A DNA stretch of 64,000 nt from Bradyrhizobium campsiandrae (GCF_014529705.1 NZ_JAANIH010000004.1:1-64000); one strand, 5' to 3'; shown: positions 9,589-18,108, counted from the stretch's first letter. Notes: generated by a model from the letters alone, not told the origin. Program-made: numbers and translations.

Positions 9589-10971
9589 ATGGCGATTGTC
9601 ACCGCTTCGAAGAAGGCCTGCTCGGTCAATCCGCTCAAGATGAGCCAGCCGATCGGCGGCTCCTTCGCATTCATGGGTCTGCGCGGTGCGATGCCGCTGC
9701 TGCATGGCTCGCAAGGCTGCACCTCGTTTGGCCTGACGCTGTTCGTGCGGCACTTCAAGGAAGCGGTGCCGATGCAGACCACCGCGATGAGCGAGGTCGC
9801 GACCGTGCTCGGCGGCTATGAGAATGTCGAGCAGGCGATCCTCAACATCTACAACCGCACCAAGCCGGAGATCATCGGCATCAACTCGACCGGCGTCACC
9901 GAGACCAAGGGCGACGACGTCGAAGGCTTCATTCGCTTGATCCGGCAGAAACATCCCCATCTCGAGAAATTTCCGCTCGTTTACGTTTCCACGCCCGATT
10001 TCAAGGATGCGTTCCAAGATGGCTGGGAGAAGACGGTTGCGCGCATGGTCGAGGTGTTGGTCGATCCCGTCGAGGCGGGGGCTGCGCGCGATTTGGCGCG
10101 CGTTAACGTGCTGCCGGGCTGCCATCTCACGCCCGGAGATCTCGATGAGCTGCGCACGATCTTCGAGGATTTCGGTCTCAAGCCGTCCTTCCTGCCTGAT
10201 CTTGCCGGCTCGCTCGACGGCCATATCCCCGACGAGTTCACGCCGACCACGATCGGCGGCATTGGCGTGGACGAAATCGCCTCCATGGGGCAGGCGGCCT
10301 GGACCATCGCGATCGGCGCGCAGATGAAGCGCGCGGCCGAGGCCATGCAGGAGAGAACCGGCGTGCCTTTCCGCCTGTTCGAGCGGCTCTGCGGCCTCAT
10401 CCCCAACGACGAATTCATCGCCTTCCTGAGCGAGATCAGCGGCCGGCCGGTGCCATTGAAGTACCGCCGGCAACGTGGCCAGCTCGCGGACGCGATGCTG
10501 GACACGCATTTTCATATCGGCGGCCGCAAGCTCGCAATCGGCGCCGAGCCCGATTTGCTGTTCGACCTGTCGAGCATGCTCTACGAGATGGGCGCCGAGG
10601 TCGCAGCGGCGGTCACCACGACGACCTCGCCCGTGCTGGAACGTGTCAAGGCGCAGGAGGTGCTGATTGGCGATCTCGAAGATCTGGAAGACCTCGCCAA
10701 GGCGCGCGACTGCGATCTCCTCATCACCCATTCGCACGGCCGCCAAGCGGCGTCGCGCCTGAAGATCCCGTTCTACCGGGCGGGTTTCCCGATGTTCGAC
10801 CGGCTCGGCGCCGGCCACCAGCTTTCGGTCGGCTATCGCGGTACGCGCGACCTGGTGTTCGATCTCGCCAATCTCGTCATCGGCGACCGCGAGGCCAACC
10901 ACCAGCCGACGCCCGACACCTGGCGGACCACGGACAGCGGCCTTCAGGTCGTCCCACCGCAACTGCACTGA
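9589..10971 (+). CDS. nifN: NifN, FeMo-co scaffold
   Basis: NifN is the partner of NifE in the EN scaffold complex. The 460-residue product begins MAIVTASKKACSVNPLKMSQ, keeps the conserved LHGSQGCTSFGLT segment and lacks the FeMo-co ligands of NifD/K. The ATG at 9589 lies just after nifE; an upstream extension of the same frame overlaps nifE and is not credible. It is followed closely by nifX. Confidence 0.97.
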   Translation: MAIVTASKKACSVNPLKMSQPIGGSFAFMGLRGAMPLLHGSQGCTSFGLTLFVRHFKEAVPMQTTAMSEVATVLGGYENVEQAILNIYNRTKPEIIGINSTGVTETKGDDVEGFIRLIRQKHPHLEKFPLVYVSTPDFKDAFQDGWEKTVARMVEVLVDPVEAGAARDLARVNVLPGCHLTPGDLDELRTIFEDFGLKPSFLPDLAGSLDGHIPDEFTPTTIGGIGVDEIASMGQAAWTIAIGAQMKRAAEAMQERTGVPFRLFERLCGLIPNDEFIAFLSEISGRPVPLKYRRQRGQLADAMLDTHFHIGGRKLAIGAEPDLLFDLSSMLYEMGAEVAAAVTTTTSPVLERVKAQEVLIGDLEDLEDLAKARDCDLLITHSHGRQAASRLKIPFYRAGFPMFDRLGAGHQLSVGYRGTRDLVFDLANLVIGDREANHQPTPDTWRTTDSGLQVVPPQLH

Positions 10972-10992
10972 CGGAAGAAGAGGACCAGACCG

Positions 10993-11388
10993 ATGAAAGT
11001 CGCCTTTGCCACCCAGGACCTGAAGCGCGTCGATGCGCATTTCGGCTGGGCCAAGAACATCGCCATCTACGACGTAAACCCGGACGGCCATCGCTTCGTC
11101 GAGGCGATCCAGTTCGACGGCGATCTCAAGGAAGACGGTAACGAGGACAAGCTGGCGCCGAAGATCGAGGCGATCAAGGACTGTACGATCCTCTACGTCG
11201 CCGCGATTGGCGGATCGGGCGCGGCCCGGGTCGTCGCCAACAACATCCACCCGATGAAGGTGGCGCAGCCCGAGGCGATCGACGACCTCTGCGTCAAGCT
11301 CGAGGACGTGCTGAAGGGTTCGCCGCCGCCGTGGCTGCGCAAGGTGCTCGCCAAGGGCCAGGAACGCAGCTTTGATTTCGAAGACTGA
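10993..11388 (+). CDS. nifX: NifX, FeMo-co precursor carrier
   Basis: NifX binds NifB-co or VK-cluster intermediates during FeMo-co assembly. The 131-residue product starts [20 protein letters not shown], the usual NifX opening, and includes the [11 protein letters not shown] segment of the dinitrogenase iron-molybdenum cofactor fold. GAAGAAGAGG just upstream serves as ribosome site. Confidence 0.95.
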   Translation: MKVAFATQDLKRVDAHFGWAKNIAIYDVNPDGHRFVEAIQFDGDLKEDGNEDKLAPKIEAIKDCTILYVAAIGGSGAARVVANNIHPMKVAQPEAIDDLCVKLEDVLKGSPPPWLRKVLAKGQERSFDFED

Positions 11389-11399
11389 AGGAGCCCGCC

Positions 11400-11870
11400 A
11401 TGACTGAAGCGGCTGAACTGATCCAACCCGACGCCGCGGCGGAAGCGCCGTTCGTCAAGGAGCTCGTCAAGATCTGGCGGGCCCAGGATACCCACGGCGC
11501 CTGGGAGGGCAAGAAGGACCTCGACCTGCTCGAGCCCTACATCCTCGACAAGGAGAAGCGTCGTGCGCTGCCCATCGTCGGCGATCCCGACCCTGACACG
11601 ATCTGGCGCATGGAGCTGTTTTTCAATGCGGTGGCGCTTTCGATCGAGAAGGCGACCGGCGTGATGATCTCGCCGATGCTGAAGATGCACCATGAAGGTT
11701 TCGGTCGCATGGTCCTGATCGGCGGCCGGCTCATCGTCGTCAACAAGCAGCTCCGCGACGTGCATCGTTTCGGCTTCGACAATCTTTCCAAGCTCGCGGC
11801 TGAAGGCGACAAATATGTCGCCGGCGCGGTCGAGATGATCCGTAAATTTCCCGATGTGGCGAATTATTGA
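11400..11870 (+). CDS. NifX-associated nitrogen fixation protein (DUF269)
   Basis: This 156-residue protein belongs to the family regularly found after nifX (DUF269). Recognisable segments are [18 protein letters not shown] and [20 protein letters not shown]. Its role is not firmly established; genetic context puts it in FeMo-co synthesis or in protecting apo-nitrogenase. It begins 11 bases after nifX with a GGAG ribosome site, and the next small gene follows 9 bases later. Confidence 0.9.
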   Translation: MTEAAELIQPDAAAEAPFVKELVKIWRAQDTHGAWEGKKDLDLLEPYILDKEKRRALPIVGDPDPDTIWRMELFFNAVALSIEKATGVMISPMLKMHHEGFGRMVLIGGRLIVVNKQLRDVHRFGFDNLSKLAAEGDKYVAGAVEMIRKFPDVANY

Positions 11871-11879
11871 GGTTTGAGC

Positions 11880-12080
11880 ATGAGCGATCTTGAAACCCTG
11901 AAAGCCGAGATCAAGAAGCTGTCGGCCAAGGCCACGCAGGCCAAGATGGATCTCCACGATCTCTCCGAGGAGCTTCCAATCAACTGGACCTCGATCCTGA
12001 GCGTGGCGCAGAAGGCCCACGACGCCTTCGCCGAGCTCGAGCGCAAGCGCGAGGACCTCAAGACGCTCGAAAAGGCCTGA
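11880..12080 (+). CDS. Small nif-associated helical protein
   Basis: The 66-residue product, MSDLETLKAEIKKLSAKATQ onward, is almost wholly helical, with heptad-like Leu/Lys spacing suggesting a two-helix hairpin or coiled coil. It resembles the CCE_0567/DUF683 family found next to nifX in many diazotrophs. Function is unknown. An in-frame TTG six bases earlier was not preferred over ATG 11880. Confidence 0.85.
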   Translation: MSDLETLKAEIKKLSAKATQAKMDLHDLSEELPINWTSILSVAQKAHDAFAELERKREDLKTLEKA

Positions 12081-12095
12081 GGCGGGATCCCGACC

Positions 12096-12383
12096 ATGTC
12101 CTACGCAACCCGCGACGGCCGCGACTGGAAGCCGGACTATCTGGTGTCGATCGATGCCCAGAAGTGCATCGGCTGCGGCCGCTGCTACAAGGTTTGCGGC
12201 CGTGAGGTCATGACGCTCAAGGGTATCAACGAGGACGGCGAGATGATCGACCTCGACGACGATGATGACGAGGTCGAGAAGAAGGTCATGGTGATGAACG
12301 ACGACGGCGCCTGCATCGGCTGTGGCGCCTGCGCACGGGTCTGTCCGACCAACTGTCAGACCCACGCCCCCGCAGCGGCTTGA
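12096..12383 (+). CDS. fdxB: Ferredoxin III, 2[4Fe-4S], nif-specific (FdxB)
   Basis: The 95-residue ferredoxin has two cluster motifs, CIGCGRCYKVCG and CIGCGACARVCP, separated by a very acidic loop (DLDDDDDEVEKK). FdxB-type ferredoxins carry electrons to nitrogenase or to cofactor-assembly enzymes. It is the penultimate gene of the nifD operon; hspQ begins about 20 bases later. Confidence 0.93.
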   Translation: MSYATRDGRDWKPDYLVSIDAQKCIGCGRCYKVCGREVMTLKGINEDGEMIDLDDDDDEVEKKVMVMNDDGACIGCGACARVCPTNCQTHAPAAA

Positions 12384-12403
12384 ACGCCGTGGCGGACCGC
12401 CCG

Positions 12404-12721
12404 ATGAGAAAGACCAGGTTTGCCAGGTACAATATCGGCCAGGTGATCCGTCACCGGGTCTACGCGATGCGCGGCGTTATCTTCGACGTCGACACGTCTT
12501 TCGCCGGTACGGACGGCCAACCCGTGCCTGACGGGACGGCGGCCGATCTGGTGTACCGGTTGTTCGCCGAAGACGACGAAGTCCCTTATGTCGCGTGCAT
12601 CGCCGAGCACGATCTCGAGCCCGACGATTCCGGCGAGCCGGTCGGCCACCCCAGCCTTGGCGCGATGTTCGAGATCGGCGAAGCCGGCGGTTATCGCCGG
12701 CACCGCCGTGCGTTGAACTGA
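12404..12721 (+). CDS. hspQ: HspQ/YccV-like protein
   Basis: The 105-residue product (MRKTRFARYNIGQVIRHRVY) matches the HspQ family, first described as hemimethylated-DNA binding and later as a Lon protease specificity factor. The core RHRVYAMRGVIFDVDTSFAG and the HDLEPDDSGEPVGHPSL end are characteristic. The frame also allows a GTG at 12389. Its place at the end of the nifD operon suggests a role in turnover or quality control of nif proteins, which is inference. Confidence 0.85.
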   Translation: MRKTRFARYNIGQVIRHRVYAMRGVIFDVDTSFAGTDGQPVPDGTAADLVYRLFAEDDEVPYVACIAEHDLEPDDSGEPVGHPSLGAMFEIGEAGGYRRHRRALN

Positions 12722-12729
12722 CGCGCCAC

Positions 12730-13044
12730 CTACTCGATCCCCTGTTCTCGCGCTTTCATCATCGCAGCAATACGGAAACGCTCGTGGATGGCGACGGGAT
12801 TGGCCAGCATTCCAGCTTCCGCCTGCCTGAAGGCCGCGAAAACGATCTCGGCTTCCGCTTGCGTCAGGGGCACACGGCCGGCTATGTGGGTCGCCTCTGG
12901 AGCAGCGGCGCGGATCGCGCGGCGATACGGGTGATCCTTCACCTCGATCAATTCGTTCGCTTCGAGCTTGCCGCCGAGGGTGATCGCGAGCCCGACGACC
13001 TCAAGCTTGCGGCCGTCCTGCGTTATCTTGACCAGGATCGCCAT
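12730..13044 (-). CDS. Unknown protein, 104 aa
   Basis: No family recognised. The product MAILVKITQDGRKLEVVGLA has a short beta-rich N-terminus and a helical, Ala/Arg-rich C-terminus ending in KAREQGIE. Its ATG overlaps the stop of the upstream gene (ATGA at 13044), so the two are translationally coupled. It converges on hspQ with an 8-base gap. Position inside the nif island is the only clue to function. Confidence 0.72.
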   Translation of the reverse strand: MAILVKITQDGRKLEVVGLAITLGGKLEANELIEVKDHPYRRAIRAAAPEATHIAGRVPLTQAEAEIVFAAFRQAEAGMLANPVAIHERFRIAAMMKAREQGIE

Positions 13045-13487
13045 CACGGTACCTGCGGCATGGCAAAACCGGGGCGGGGATGGGCGTCGTAATAGTCGGG
13101 CCGCTCCGGCCAGCCGCCCTCTGCGATGAACTTGAAGGCGGTGATCTTCACCGGTGCGCCTTGCGAGCAGGAGACTTCGGCAAACTTGATCTCCCGCGGG
13201 CCGGGCCCGGCGGAAAAATCCGCGACCACGGTGCCGTCGGCCTTGCAGGCGCGGGCAAAGCCCGGCGTGCCGACGCTGCTCGCCGGCACGGGATTGGCGA
13301 CCAATTTCTCGCCGTCCGCAGCGAAGGCGGGGCTCGCAAACCTGAACGTGGCGAGCACGCCGCTGCGATCGACGGGACGATCCGCCGTGATCGGGCGCGC
13401 GACCGAGTAGACCGTCAGCGTGCCGCCATCGAGCAGCGCCTTGATCTCGTCTTCCGAACAGGCGGCGAATTCGGATGCGACATTCAT
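13044..13487 (-). CDS. Unknown protein, 147 aa
   Basis: No family recognised. The product starts MNVASEFAACSEDEIKALLD; an earlier ATG at 13499 would add four residues, but GGAG lies six bases before the inner ATG. Three cysteines (FAACSE, FARACK, VSCSQG) are spread through it and there is no signal peptide or membrane segment. It is coupled to the 104-residue gene that follows. I could not find a convincing sigma54 site on this strand between 13488 and 13652. Confidence 0.72.
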   Translation of the reverse strand: MNVASEFAACSEDEIKALLDGGTLTVYSVARPITADRPVDRSGVLATFRFASPAFAADGEKLVANPVPASSVGTPGFARACKADGTVVADFSAGPGPREIKFAEVSCSQGAPVKITAFKFIAEGGWPERPDYYDAHPRPGFAMPQVP

Positions 13488-13651
13488 ATCGTTCTCCATG
13501 CCAAGAGGTCCGACTGAACAACATCAATTTCCATGCCACCTCGCGCGTGCATGCCAAGGGGCGAGGCGCCTTCGAACGCGATGGAATCGGCTCGCATATT
13601 GCGCCCGTGCGCCGAGTTGGGGCCGGTCGCCGCGACAACGACCGACGTGCG

Positions 13652-13667
13652 TGTCGGATTCCGGACA
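13652..13667. promoter_or_regulatory. NifA-type activator site
   Basis: TGTCGGATTCCGGACA fits TGT-N10-ACA and is nearly palindromic. It lies 29 bases before a weak sigma54 candidate and 120 bases before the Rieske gene. The 298-base gap 13488-13785 otherwise holds nothing recognisable. Confidence 0.65.
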
Positions 13668-13695
13668 GAACGACAGGAGCGCATCACGGCGCGCC

Positions 13696-13710
13696 TAGCG
13701 CGATTCTTGC
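13696..13710 (+). promoter_or_regulatory. Weak sigma54 candidate for the Rieske gene
   Basis: TAGCGCGATTCTTGC has a good -12 (TTGC) at the right spacing, but the important -24 GG is AG. It is kept because an activator site lies just upstream and the gene is in the nif island. Confidence 0.4.
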
Positions 13711-13785
13711 AACGGGTCCGAGACGTCTGCCAAGACGTCTGCCCAAAACATCTACCCAAGACATCCTGCCGCAAACGAGGACAGC

Positions 13786-14190
13786 ATGGACCAGAGTACC
13801 GCCTACGCGATCTGCGCGTTCAATGACATTCCAAGCCAGCGGGCGATCGGCTTTCATCTCATGATCCTCGGTGAGGACGGCGAGCCTCGGCCGTGGCCGA
13901 TCGTGATCGTGCGCTGGGGCAAGCAGGTGTTCGGCTATCTCAACCGGTGCCCGCACAATGGCGTGAATCTGGACTGGGAACGTAACCAGTTTCTCGATGG
14001 GAACGGCACCAGGCTGATGTGCGGCAAGCACGGCGCCACCTTCGAGCTCGGCACCGGCAATTGCGTGAACGGCCCTTGCAAGGGCGAGAGCCTGACGCCG
14101 ATCGCGCTCGCCGTGCTCGACGGCGATATCTGCGTGACCGGCGTGACGCTGGTCGAGGAGGACGAAGCGGCCTGCGAGGAAGAGGTCTGA
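13786..14190 (+). CDS. Stand-alone Rieske 2Fe-2S protein
   Basis: The 134-residue soluble protein has the Rieske ligands CPH (C55, H57) and CGKH (C79, H82) in a single domain, with no oxygenase partner and no membrane anchor. Such proteins act as small electron carriers. A paralogue lies at 24823 in the nifB operon. Both share the RPWPIV/RPFPIV and HGATFE segments. A stem-loop spans its stop codon. Confidence 0.9.
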   Translation: MDQSTAYAICAFNDIPSQRAIGFHLMILGEDGEPRPWPIVIVRWGKQVFGYLNRCPHNGVNLDWERNQFLDGNGTRLMCGKHGATFELGTGNCVNGPCKGESLTPIALAVLDGDICVTGVTLVEEDEAACEEEV

Positions 14191-14207
14191 CGCGGATGCG
14201 TCAGACC
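14184..14207. terminator. Bidirectional stem-loop across two convergent stop codons
   Basis: GGTCTGACGC and GCGTCAGACC pair perfectly over 10 bp around GGAT. The stem includes the TGA of the Rieske gene and the complement of the stop of the facing gene. No T-run is present, so strength is uncertain. Confidence 0.6.
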
Positions 14208-14791
14208 GGGCGGTTCTCGTTCCGGTTCTTCACCGGCTCCATCTTCGCGACACCGTCTTCGAAGGAAATCTCGGTGTAGGATTCATTGAGGTTCTTTGCG
14301 GCATCAAGCAGATAGTCGAGCTTGCCGGCGGTGTCGAGCTTCTTGATGTCGTTCTTGTCGACGCCGGCAAGATCCATCATCTCTTTCCATACCGTGGATT
14401 CGTCGCACGGCAGGATTCGGAACTCGATATCGCCGATCCTGGTGCGGTATTTCGCCAGGAGGTCGATGTTGTTACAGAACATGAAGTAGCTGCCCTTCGG
14501 GCTCAGTGCGCCGTCCAGGACCTTGGCGACGTCGGCAAGATAGGCGTAGGAGTGCAGATAGCCCGCGAGCACGGGAATGGTCTCCTCGCCCTCCTGCGCC
14601 ACGGTCAGCACCTGTTCGATCGAGTAGTCCGGCGGGCGCTTCTCGTCGGCGACCTGGGCCTGGAACTTCAGTGCGATGTCGCCGCGAAAGCCGAAGCGGC
14701 CGGGCTTGGTTGTGTCGCCCTTCAGCACCGCGTTCAGCAGCCGGCCCTCCTTGTCCAGGCGGCCAAGGGCGGTGTTGTCGATCGTCGTCAT
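14201..14791 (-). CDS. Unknown nif-regulated protein, 196 aa
   Basis: No family recognised. The protein starts MTTIDNTALGRLDKEGRLLN and is soluble, charged and without signal peptide. Two cysteines appear, in YFMFCNNIDLL and ILPCDEST. AGGAGAGATTC precedes the ATG. A sigma54 candidate at 14873-14887 on this strand, with a NifA-type site at 15009-15024 shared with the iscA-nifS operon, argues that it is expressed with nitrogenase. It is a monocistronic unit inside the island and a candidate accessory factor. Confidence 0.8.
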   Translation of the reverse strand: MTTIDNTALGRLDKEGRLLNAVLKGDTTKPGRFGFRGDIALKFQAQVADEKRPPDYSIEQVLTVAQEGEETIPVLAGYLHSYAYLADVAKVLDGALSPKGSYFMFCNNIDLLAKYRTRIGDIEFRILPCDESTVWKEMMDLAGVDKNDIKKLDTAGKLDYLLDAAKNLNESYTEISFEDGVAKMEPVKNRNENRPV

Positions 14792-14840
14792 GAATCTCTC
14801 CTGGTCTCATCTGCCGCGCGGCTGTCTGCCGGCGCGAAGG

Positions 14841-14870
14841 GTTCGATGGCGCTTGTGTTCGATGGCGCTT
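14841..14870. repeat. Short tandem repeat in a leader region
   Basis: GTTCGATGGCGCTT occurs at 14841-14854 and again at 14857-14870, a 16-base period. It lies between the promoter at 14873 and the reverse-strand gene, so it falls in that gene's 5' untranslated leader. Confidence 0.6.
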
Positions 14871-14872
14871 AT

Positions 14873-14887
14873 GCAAGGAGTTTGCCG
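14873..14887 (-). promoter_or_regulatory. sigma54 promoter for the unknown gene at 14201
   Basis: The reverse strand reads CGGCAAACTCCTTGC followed by A. GG and GC are spaced by exactly 10 bases and the -12 box is perfect. The NifA-type site 15009-15024 lies about 125 bases upstream. Confidence 0.68.
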
Positions 14888-15008
14888 ACCGCGCGTGGAT
14901 GCGCCGAAAGTTCGACTGCAGCAGGAATCCGCGCCGGCTGGTGTGGCCGCGCTGCGTTAGCTGGTATCGCTTTGCCGTTCCGCTCGTCGCCGGCGCACCA
15001 CGACCGCC

Positions 15009-15024
15009 TGTCGCAAACCCGACA
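15009..15024. promoter_or_regulatory. NifA-type activator site, shared
   Basis: TGTCGCAAACCCGACA fits TGT-N10-ACA. It lies 64 bases before the forward sigma54 promoter at 15088 and about 120 bases from the reverse one at 14873. The 351-base gap 14792-15142 holds this divergent control region and no gene. Confidence 0.75.
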
Positions 15025-15087
15025 AGCGTCGCAAAGGCAACAGGCGCACCCTGGGCGAAAACGCAGCGGTTTCAGACATATGCGCTC

Positions 15088-15102
15088 TGGCACGGGACTT
15101 GC
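15088..15102 (+). promoter_or_regulatory. sigma54 promoter for the iscA-nfu-nifS-nifT operon
   Basis: TGGCACGGGACTTGC matches the -24/-12 consensus exactly. It sits about 40 bases before the A-type carrier gene. Confidence 0.9.
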
Positions 15103-15142
15103 GATCCCTCATTGCAACAGACCCAGACAGCGAGGGCGAGCG

Positions 15143-15463
15143 ATGATCAACCTGACGGACAGCGCGGTAAATGCGGTGAAGACCGCGATCTCCTCCGCGG
15201 CGCAGCCGGCGAGCGGCTTGCGTATCATGGTCGAGACCGGCGGCTGCGCCGGCTTCAAGTACATGATGGGTCTCGCCGAGGAGGCCAAGCCGGACGACAC
15301 CGTGATCGAGCGCGGTGGCGTCAAGGTGTTCGTCGACAATGCAAGCCACGAGCATCTCAACGGCACCACGATCGACTTCGTCGTCGCCTTGGAAGGCTCC
15401 GGCTTCACCTTCGACAATCCCAACGCGAAGTCGAGCTGCTCCTGCGGCAAGTCGTTCAGCTGA
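15143..15463 (+). CDS. A-type Fe-S carrier (IscA/HesB family), nif-associated
   Basis: The 106-residue protein has all three A-type cysteines: C35 in GGCAGFKY and C99/C101 in SSCSCGKSFS. A-type carriers receive clusters from scaffolds and deliver them to apo-proteins. It is first in an operon with Nfu, NifS, NifT and a SIR2-like gene under a strong sigma54 promoter, so it probably supplies nitrogenase. ATG 15143 follows GAGGGCGAGCG. Confidence 0.93.
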   Translation: MINLTDSAVNAVKTAISSAAQPASGLRIMVETGGCAGFKYMMGLAEEAKPDDTVIERGGVKVFVDNASHEHLNGTTIDFVVALEGSGFTFDNPNAKSSCSCGKSFS

Positions 15464-15504
15464 GCTGCGTCCGTCGATCCGATCCGTCACAGAGAGAATT
15501 TGAA

Positions 15505-15798
15505 ATGCTCGTCGAATCCGAACAGCAGAAACAGTCGCCTGCCGCCGAACCCTCGAGCCGCGAGCAGATCGTCCGCGCCGTGCTCGACGAGATCAGACCC
15601 AATCTCAAGCGTGACGGCGGCGATTGCGAGCTGCTCGAGATCGACGGCAACAAGATCATGGTCAGGCTGACCGGAGCCTGCGTGTTCTGCAAGCTTGCCA
15701 GCGCCACGCTGGAGGGCATCCAGGCGCGCCTGATCGAACGGCTCGGCGAGTTCGTCCGCCTGATCCCTGTTGCCGGAGCGGCCAAGCCCCGTCACTGA
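15505..15798 (+). CDS. Nfu-type protein (NifU C-terminal domain only)
   Basis: The 97-residue product corresponds to the C-terminal Nfu domain of NifU, with the cluster-binding GACVFCKLAS motif (C59, C62). The N-terminal IscU-like and central 2Fe-2S domains of full NifU are absent. No full-length nifU occurs in this window, so cluster building probably relies on the SUF scaffold and this carrier. nifS follows 29 bases later. Confidence 0.92.
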   Translation: MLVESEQQKQSPAAEPSSREQIVRAVLDEIRPNLKRDGGDCELLEIDGNKIMVRLTGACVFCKLASATLEGIQARLIERLGEFVRLIPVAGAAKPRH

Positions 15799-15827
15799 GC
15801 AAGCTTCGTCACTGAAAAGAGGGTTTC

Positions 15828-17024
15828 GTGCGGCCGATCTACCTCGACAACAACGCGACGACCCGCACGGATCCTTCGGTCGTCGCGGCGATGCTGCCGT
15901 TCTTTTCGGACCAGTTCGGCAACGCATCTTCGGTGCATGCTTTCGGCAGCGACGTCGCCCAGGCGGTGAGGGAGGCGCGTCGCAGCGTCCAGGGACTGAT
16001 CGGCGCAGCGTTCGATCACGAGATCGTCTTCACCTCGGGCGGAACCGAGTCCGACAATACGGCGATCCTGTCCGCGCTTGCCGTGCAGGAAGGGAGGGAC
16101 GAGGTCGTCACCACCGCCGTGGAACATCCCGCTGTGCTGTCGCTGGTCGAGGATCTCGCGCACCGCGGCATCAAGAGCCATCTTATCCCCCTGGACACGC
16201 GTGGCCGCCTCGACATCGAGGCCTACCGTCGCGCGCTCGGTCCGCGCACCGCGATCGCCTCCGTGATGTGGGCGAACAACGAGACCGGCACAATTTTTCC
16301 GGTCGAGTTCCTGGCGAAGATGGCCCGCTCGGCGGGCGCGCTGTTTCACACCGATGCCGTGCAGGCGGTCGGGCGGATTTCGATCGACCTGAAGGCAACC
16401 GAGATCGACATGCTGTCGCTGTCGGGCCACAAGCTGCACGGTCCCAAGGGCATTGGCGCGCTCTATGTGCGCAAGGGCACGAAATTCAAGCCGCTGATCC
16501 AGGGCGGTCCGCAGGAGCGGCGCCGCCGCGCCGGCACCGAGAACGTCCCCGGCATCGTCGGCTTGGGCAAGGCGGCCGAACTCGCCGCGAGCCAGCTGGA
16601 GCAGGAGCGGCCCGCGGTTGCCGTACTGCGCGACCGACTGGAGCAGCAGATTCTGCAGTTCGGCCACTGCATGGTGCTTGGCGACATCAAGTGCCGGCTG
16701 CCGAATACCTCCAACATCGCATTCGAGCATCTCGAAGGCGAGGCGATCATTCATCATCTGAACCGCGCCGGCATTGCCGCGTCGCTGGGATCGGCCTGCG
16801 CCTCCGGCTCGATGGAGCCCTCGCATGTGCTGCGCGCGATGCATGTGCCGCCGCAGTTATTGCGCGGCGCGATCCGTTTCTCCCTGTCCCGCGAGACCAC
16901 GGCCGATGAAGTCGATCGGGTCTTGCTGGTGCTGCCGGAGATACTGTCGAAACTGAGAGCATTGTCTCCTTCGTGGCAAGAGCGCGCGAGCGACACCTCT
17001 CGTCCAGCGGAGATTAGTCTATGA
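15828..17024 (+). CDS. nifS: NifS, group I cysteine desulfurase
   Basis: NifS supplies sulfur for nitrogenase Fe-S clusters. The 398-residue product (start GTG 15828, reading [15 protein letters not shown]) has PLP lysine K202 in [11 protein letters not shown]100 and the catalytic loop cysteine C324 in [15 protein letters not shown], the NifS/IscS form. GAAAAGAGGG upstream supports the GTG start. The stop overlaps the nifT start (ATGA). Two different desulfurases, SufS and NifS, therefore sit in the same island. Confidence 0.96.
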   Translation: MRPIYLDNNATTRTDPSVVAAMLPFFSDQFGNASSVHAFGSDVAQAVREARRSVQGLIGAAFDHEIVFTSGGTESDNTAILSALAVQEGRDEVVTTAVEHPAVLSLVEDLAHRGIKSHLIPLDTRGRLDIEAYRRALGPRTAIASVMWANNETGTIFPVEFLAKMARSAGALFHTDAVQAVGRISIDLKATEIDMLSLSGHKLHGPKGIGALYVRKGTKFKPLIQGGPQERRRRAGTENVPGIVGLGKAAELAASQLEQERPAVAVLRDRLEQQILQFGHCMVLGDIKCRLPNTSNIAFEHLEGEAIIHHLNRAGIAASLGSACASGSMEPSHVLRAMHVPPQLLRGAIRFSLSRETTADEVDRVLLVLPEILSKLRALSPSWQERASDTSRPAEISL

Positions 17025-17242
17025 AAGTCATGATTCGCCGTTCCCCAGAGACCGGCCTGTCGATCTACGTGCCGAAAAAGGATCTCGAGGAGCCGATCGT
17101 CGAATCCGAGCACGAGACCCTGTGGGGCGGCTGGATCAAGATCGCCAACGGCTGGGTGCTCGACTTGCCGCAGATGGCCGCCGATACCAATTTGCCGATC
17201 ACGATCAACGCCAAGAAGCGCGGCGGAGAGGGAGACGAGTGA
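17021..17242 (+). CDS. nifT: NifT/FixU
   Basis: The 73-residue protein [20 protein letters not shown] is a typical Nif[18 protein letters not shown] and a basic end. NifT is widely conserved with nif genes but dispensable in tested hosts, and its role is unknown. It overlaps nifS at its start and the SIR2-like gene at its stop by one base. Confidence 0.93.
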   Translation: MKVMIRRSPETGLSIYVPKKDLEEPIVESEHETLWGGWIKIANGWVLDLPQMAADTNLPITINAKKRGGEGDE

Positions 17243-18108
17243 TGAACGCGCCGATCCCGCAGATCGACTTCACCAATCCCGCCGACGCAGAGGCGATCCT
17301 TCACGGCGTCGTCACGCAGCTGCGGGGCGGCACCGTTATTCCCTATCTCGGGCCGGGCGTCGCCGAGCTCGCCGAACCGGCCGTGCCGATGAACCCGGAA
17401 GCCTTGGCGGCCTTCTTCGGCACCAAGGTGGCGCTGCCGCGCCGCGCCCGCGGCAATGCCTGGGCCTCCGCGCAGCACATCGAGAGCACCAGGCACCGCG
17501 CCACCGTGACCGCGCTGATGGCCGATGCCTTTTCCAGTCCGGTCGCACCGACCGCGCTGCATCGCCATCTCGCTACCTTGCCGCTGCCGCTGATCGTCGA
17601 CAGCTGGTACGACGGCGCGATGCGAAGTGCGCTCGCCGGGCGCGGCGACTGGGGCGAGATTCAGGGCATCACCCGCGCCGGCATCGGCGAGGACCGCTGG
17701 TACCGGTTCTACGATGCCAGCGGCCAGGAGGTCGATCGCGCGCAGGCCAAGGGCTGGACCACGATCCTCTACAAGCCCCATGGCAGCGTCGCGCCGGCGA
17801 AGAATTTTCTGATCTCCGACGCCGATTATGTCGAGGTGCTGACCGAGATCGACATCCAGACACCCATCCCGGACGAGGTGAAGGCGCGGCGCACTGGCCG
17901 CAGCTTCCTGTTCCTCGGCTGCCGCTTCAACGACCAACTGTTGCGCACCTATGCGCGACAGGTCTCGAAGCGTTCGAGCGACACCCACTATGCCGTCGTC
18001 GAGCCTGACGCCCTGTCGAAGAACGAATTGCGCTTCCTGGTCAGTCAAGGCCTGACCCCGGTTGCGGTCCCGCTTGCGCGCGCAGTCGAGATCGTGCTGG
18101 CGGGCTGA
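17242..18108 (+). CDS. SIR2-like domain protein, nif-associated
   Basis: The 288-residue protein has a SIR2-type (NAD-binding) fold: [11 protein letters not shown] (residues 30-40) for the Gly-rich loop, YKPHGSV with the expected His (H180) and [11 protein letters not shown] near the C-terminus. The usual TTNYD motif reads VDSWYD (residues 119-124), so the Asn needed for NAD cleavage in studied SIR2 enzymes appears to be Trp. It overlaps the nifT stop and shares the nifS operon. A role in NAD sensing or control of nitrogenase is possible but unproven. Confidence 0.78.
   Translation: MNAPIPQIDFTNPADAEAILHGVVTQLRGGTVIPYLGPGVAELAEPAVPMNPEALAAFFGTKVALPRRARGNAWASAQHIESTRHRATVTALMADAFSSPVAPTALHRHLATLPLPLIVDSWYDGAMRSALAGRGDWGEIQGITRAGIGEDRWYRFYDASGQEVDRAQAKGWTTILYKPHGSVAPAKNFLISDADYVEVLTEIDIQTPIPDEVKARRTGRSFLFLGCRFNDQLLRTYARQVSKRSSDTHYAVVEPDALSKNELRFLVSQGLTPVAVPLARAVEIVLAG

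Noticed and set aside
7815..9782. 655-codon reverse-strand open frame opposite nifE
   Set aside because: It lies wholly over nifE/nifN, is rich in Arg, Leu, His and Asp, has no recognisable domain and no ribosome site. It is the usual shadow of a GC-rich gene.
9475..11250. 591-codon reverse open frame opposite nifN/nifX
   Set aside because: It overlaps several well-supported nif genes and shows no protein motif.
12720..13651. A sigma54 promoter for the reverse pair at 12730/13044
   Set aside because: The best candidates have 9-base instead of 10-base spacing between GC and CC or lack the -12 TTGC.
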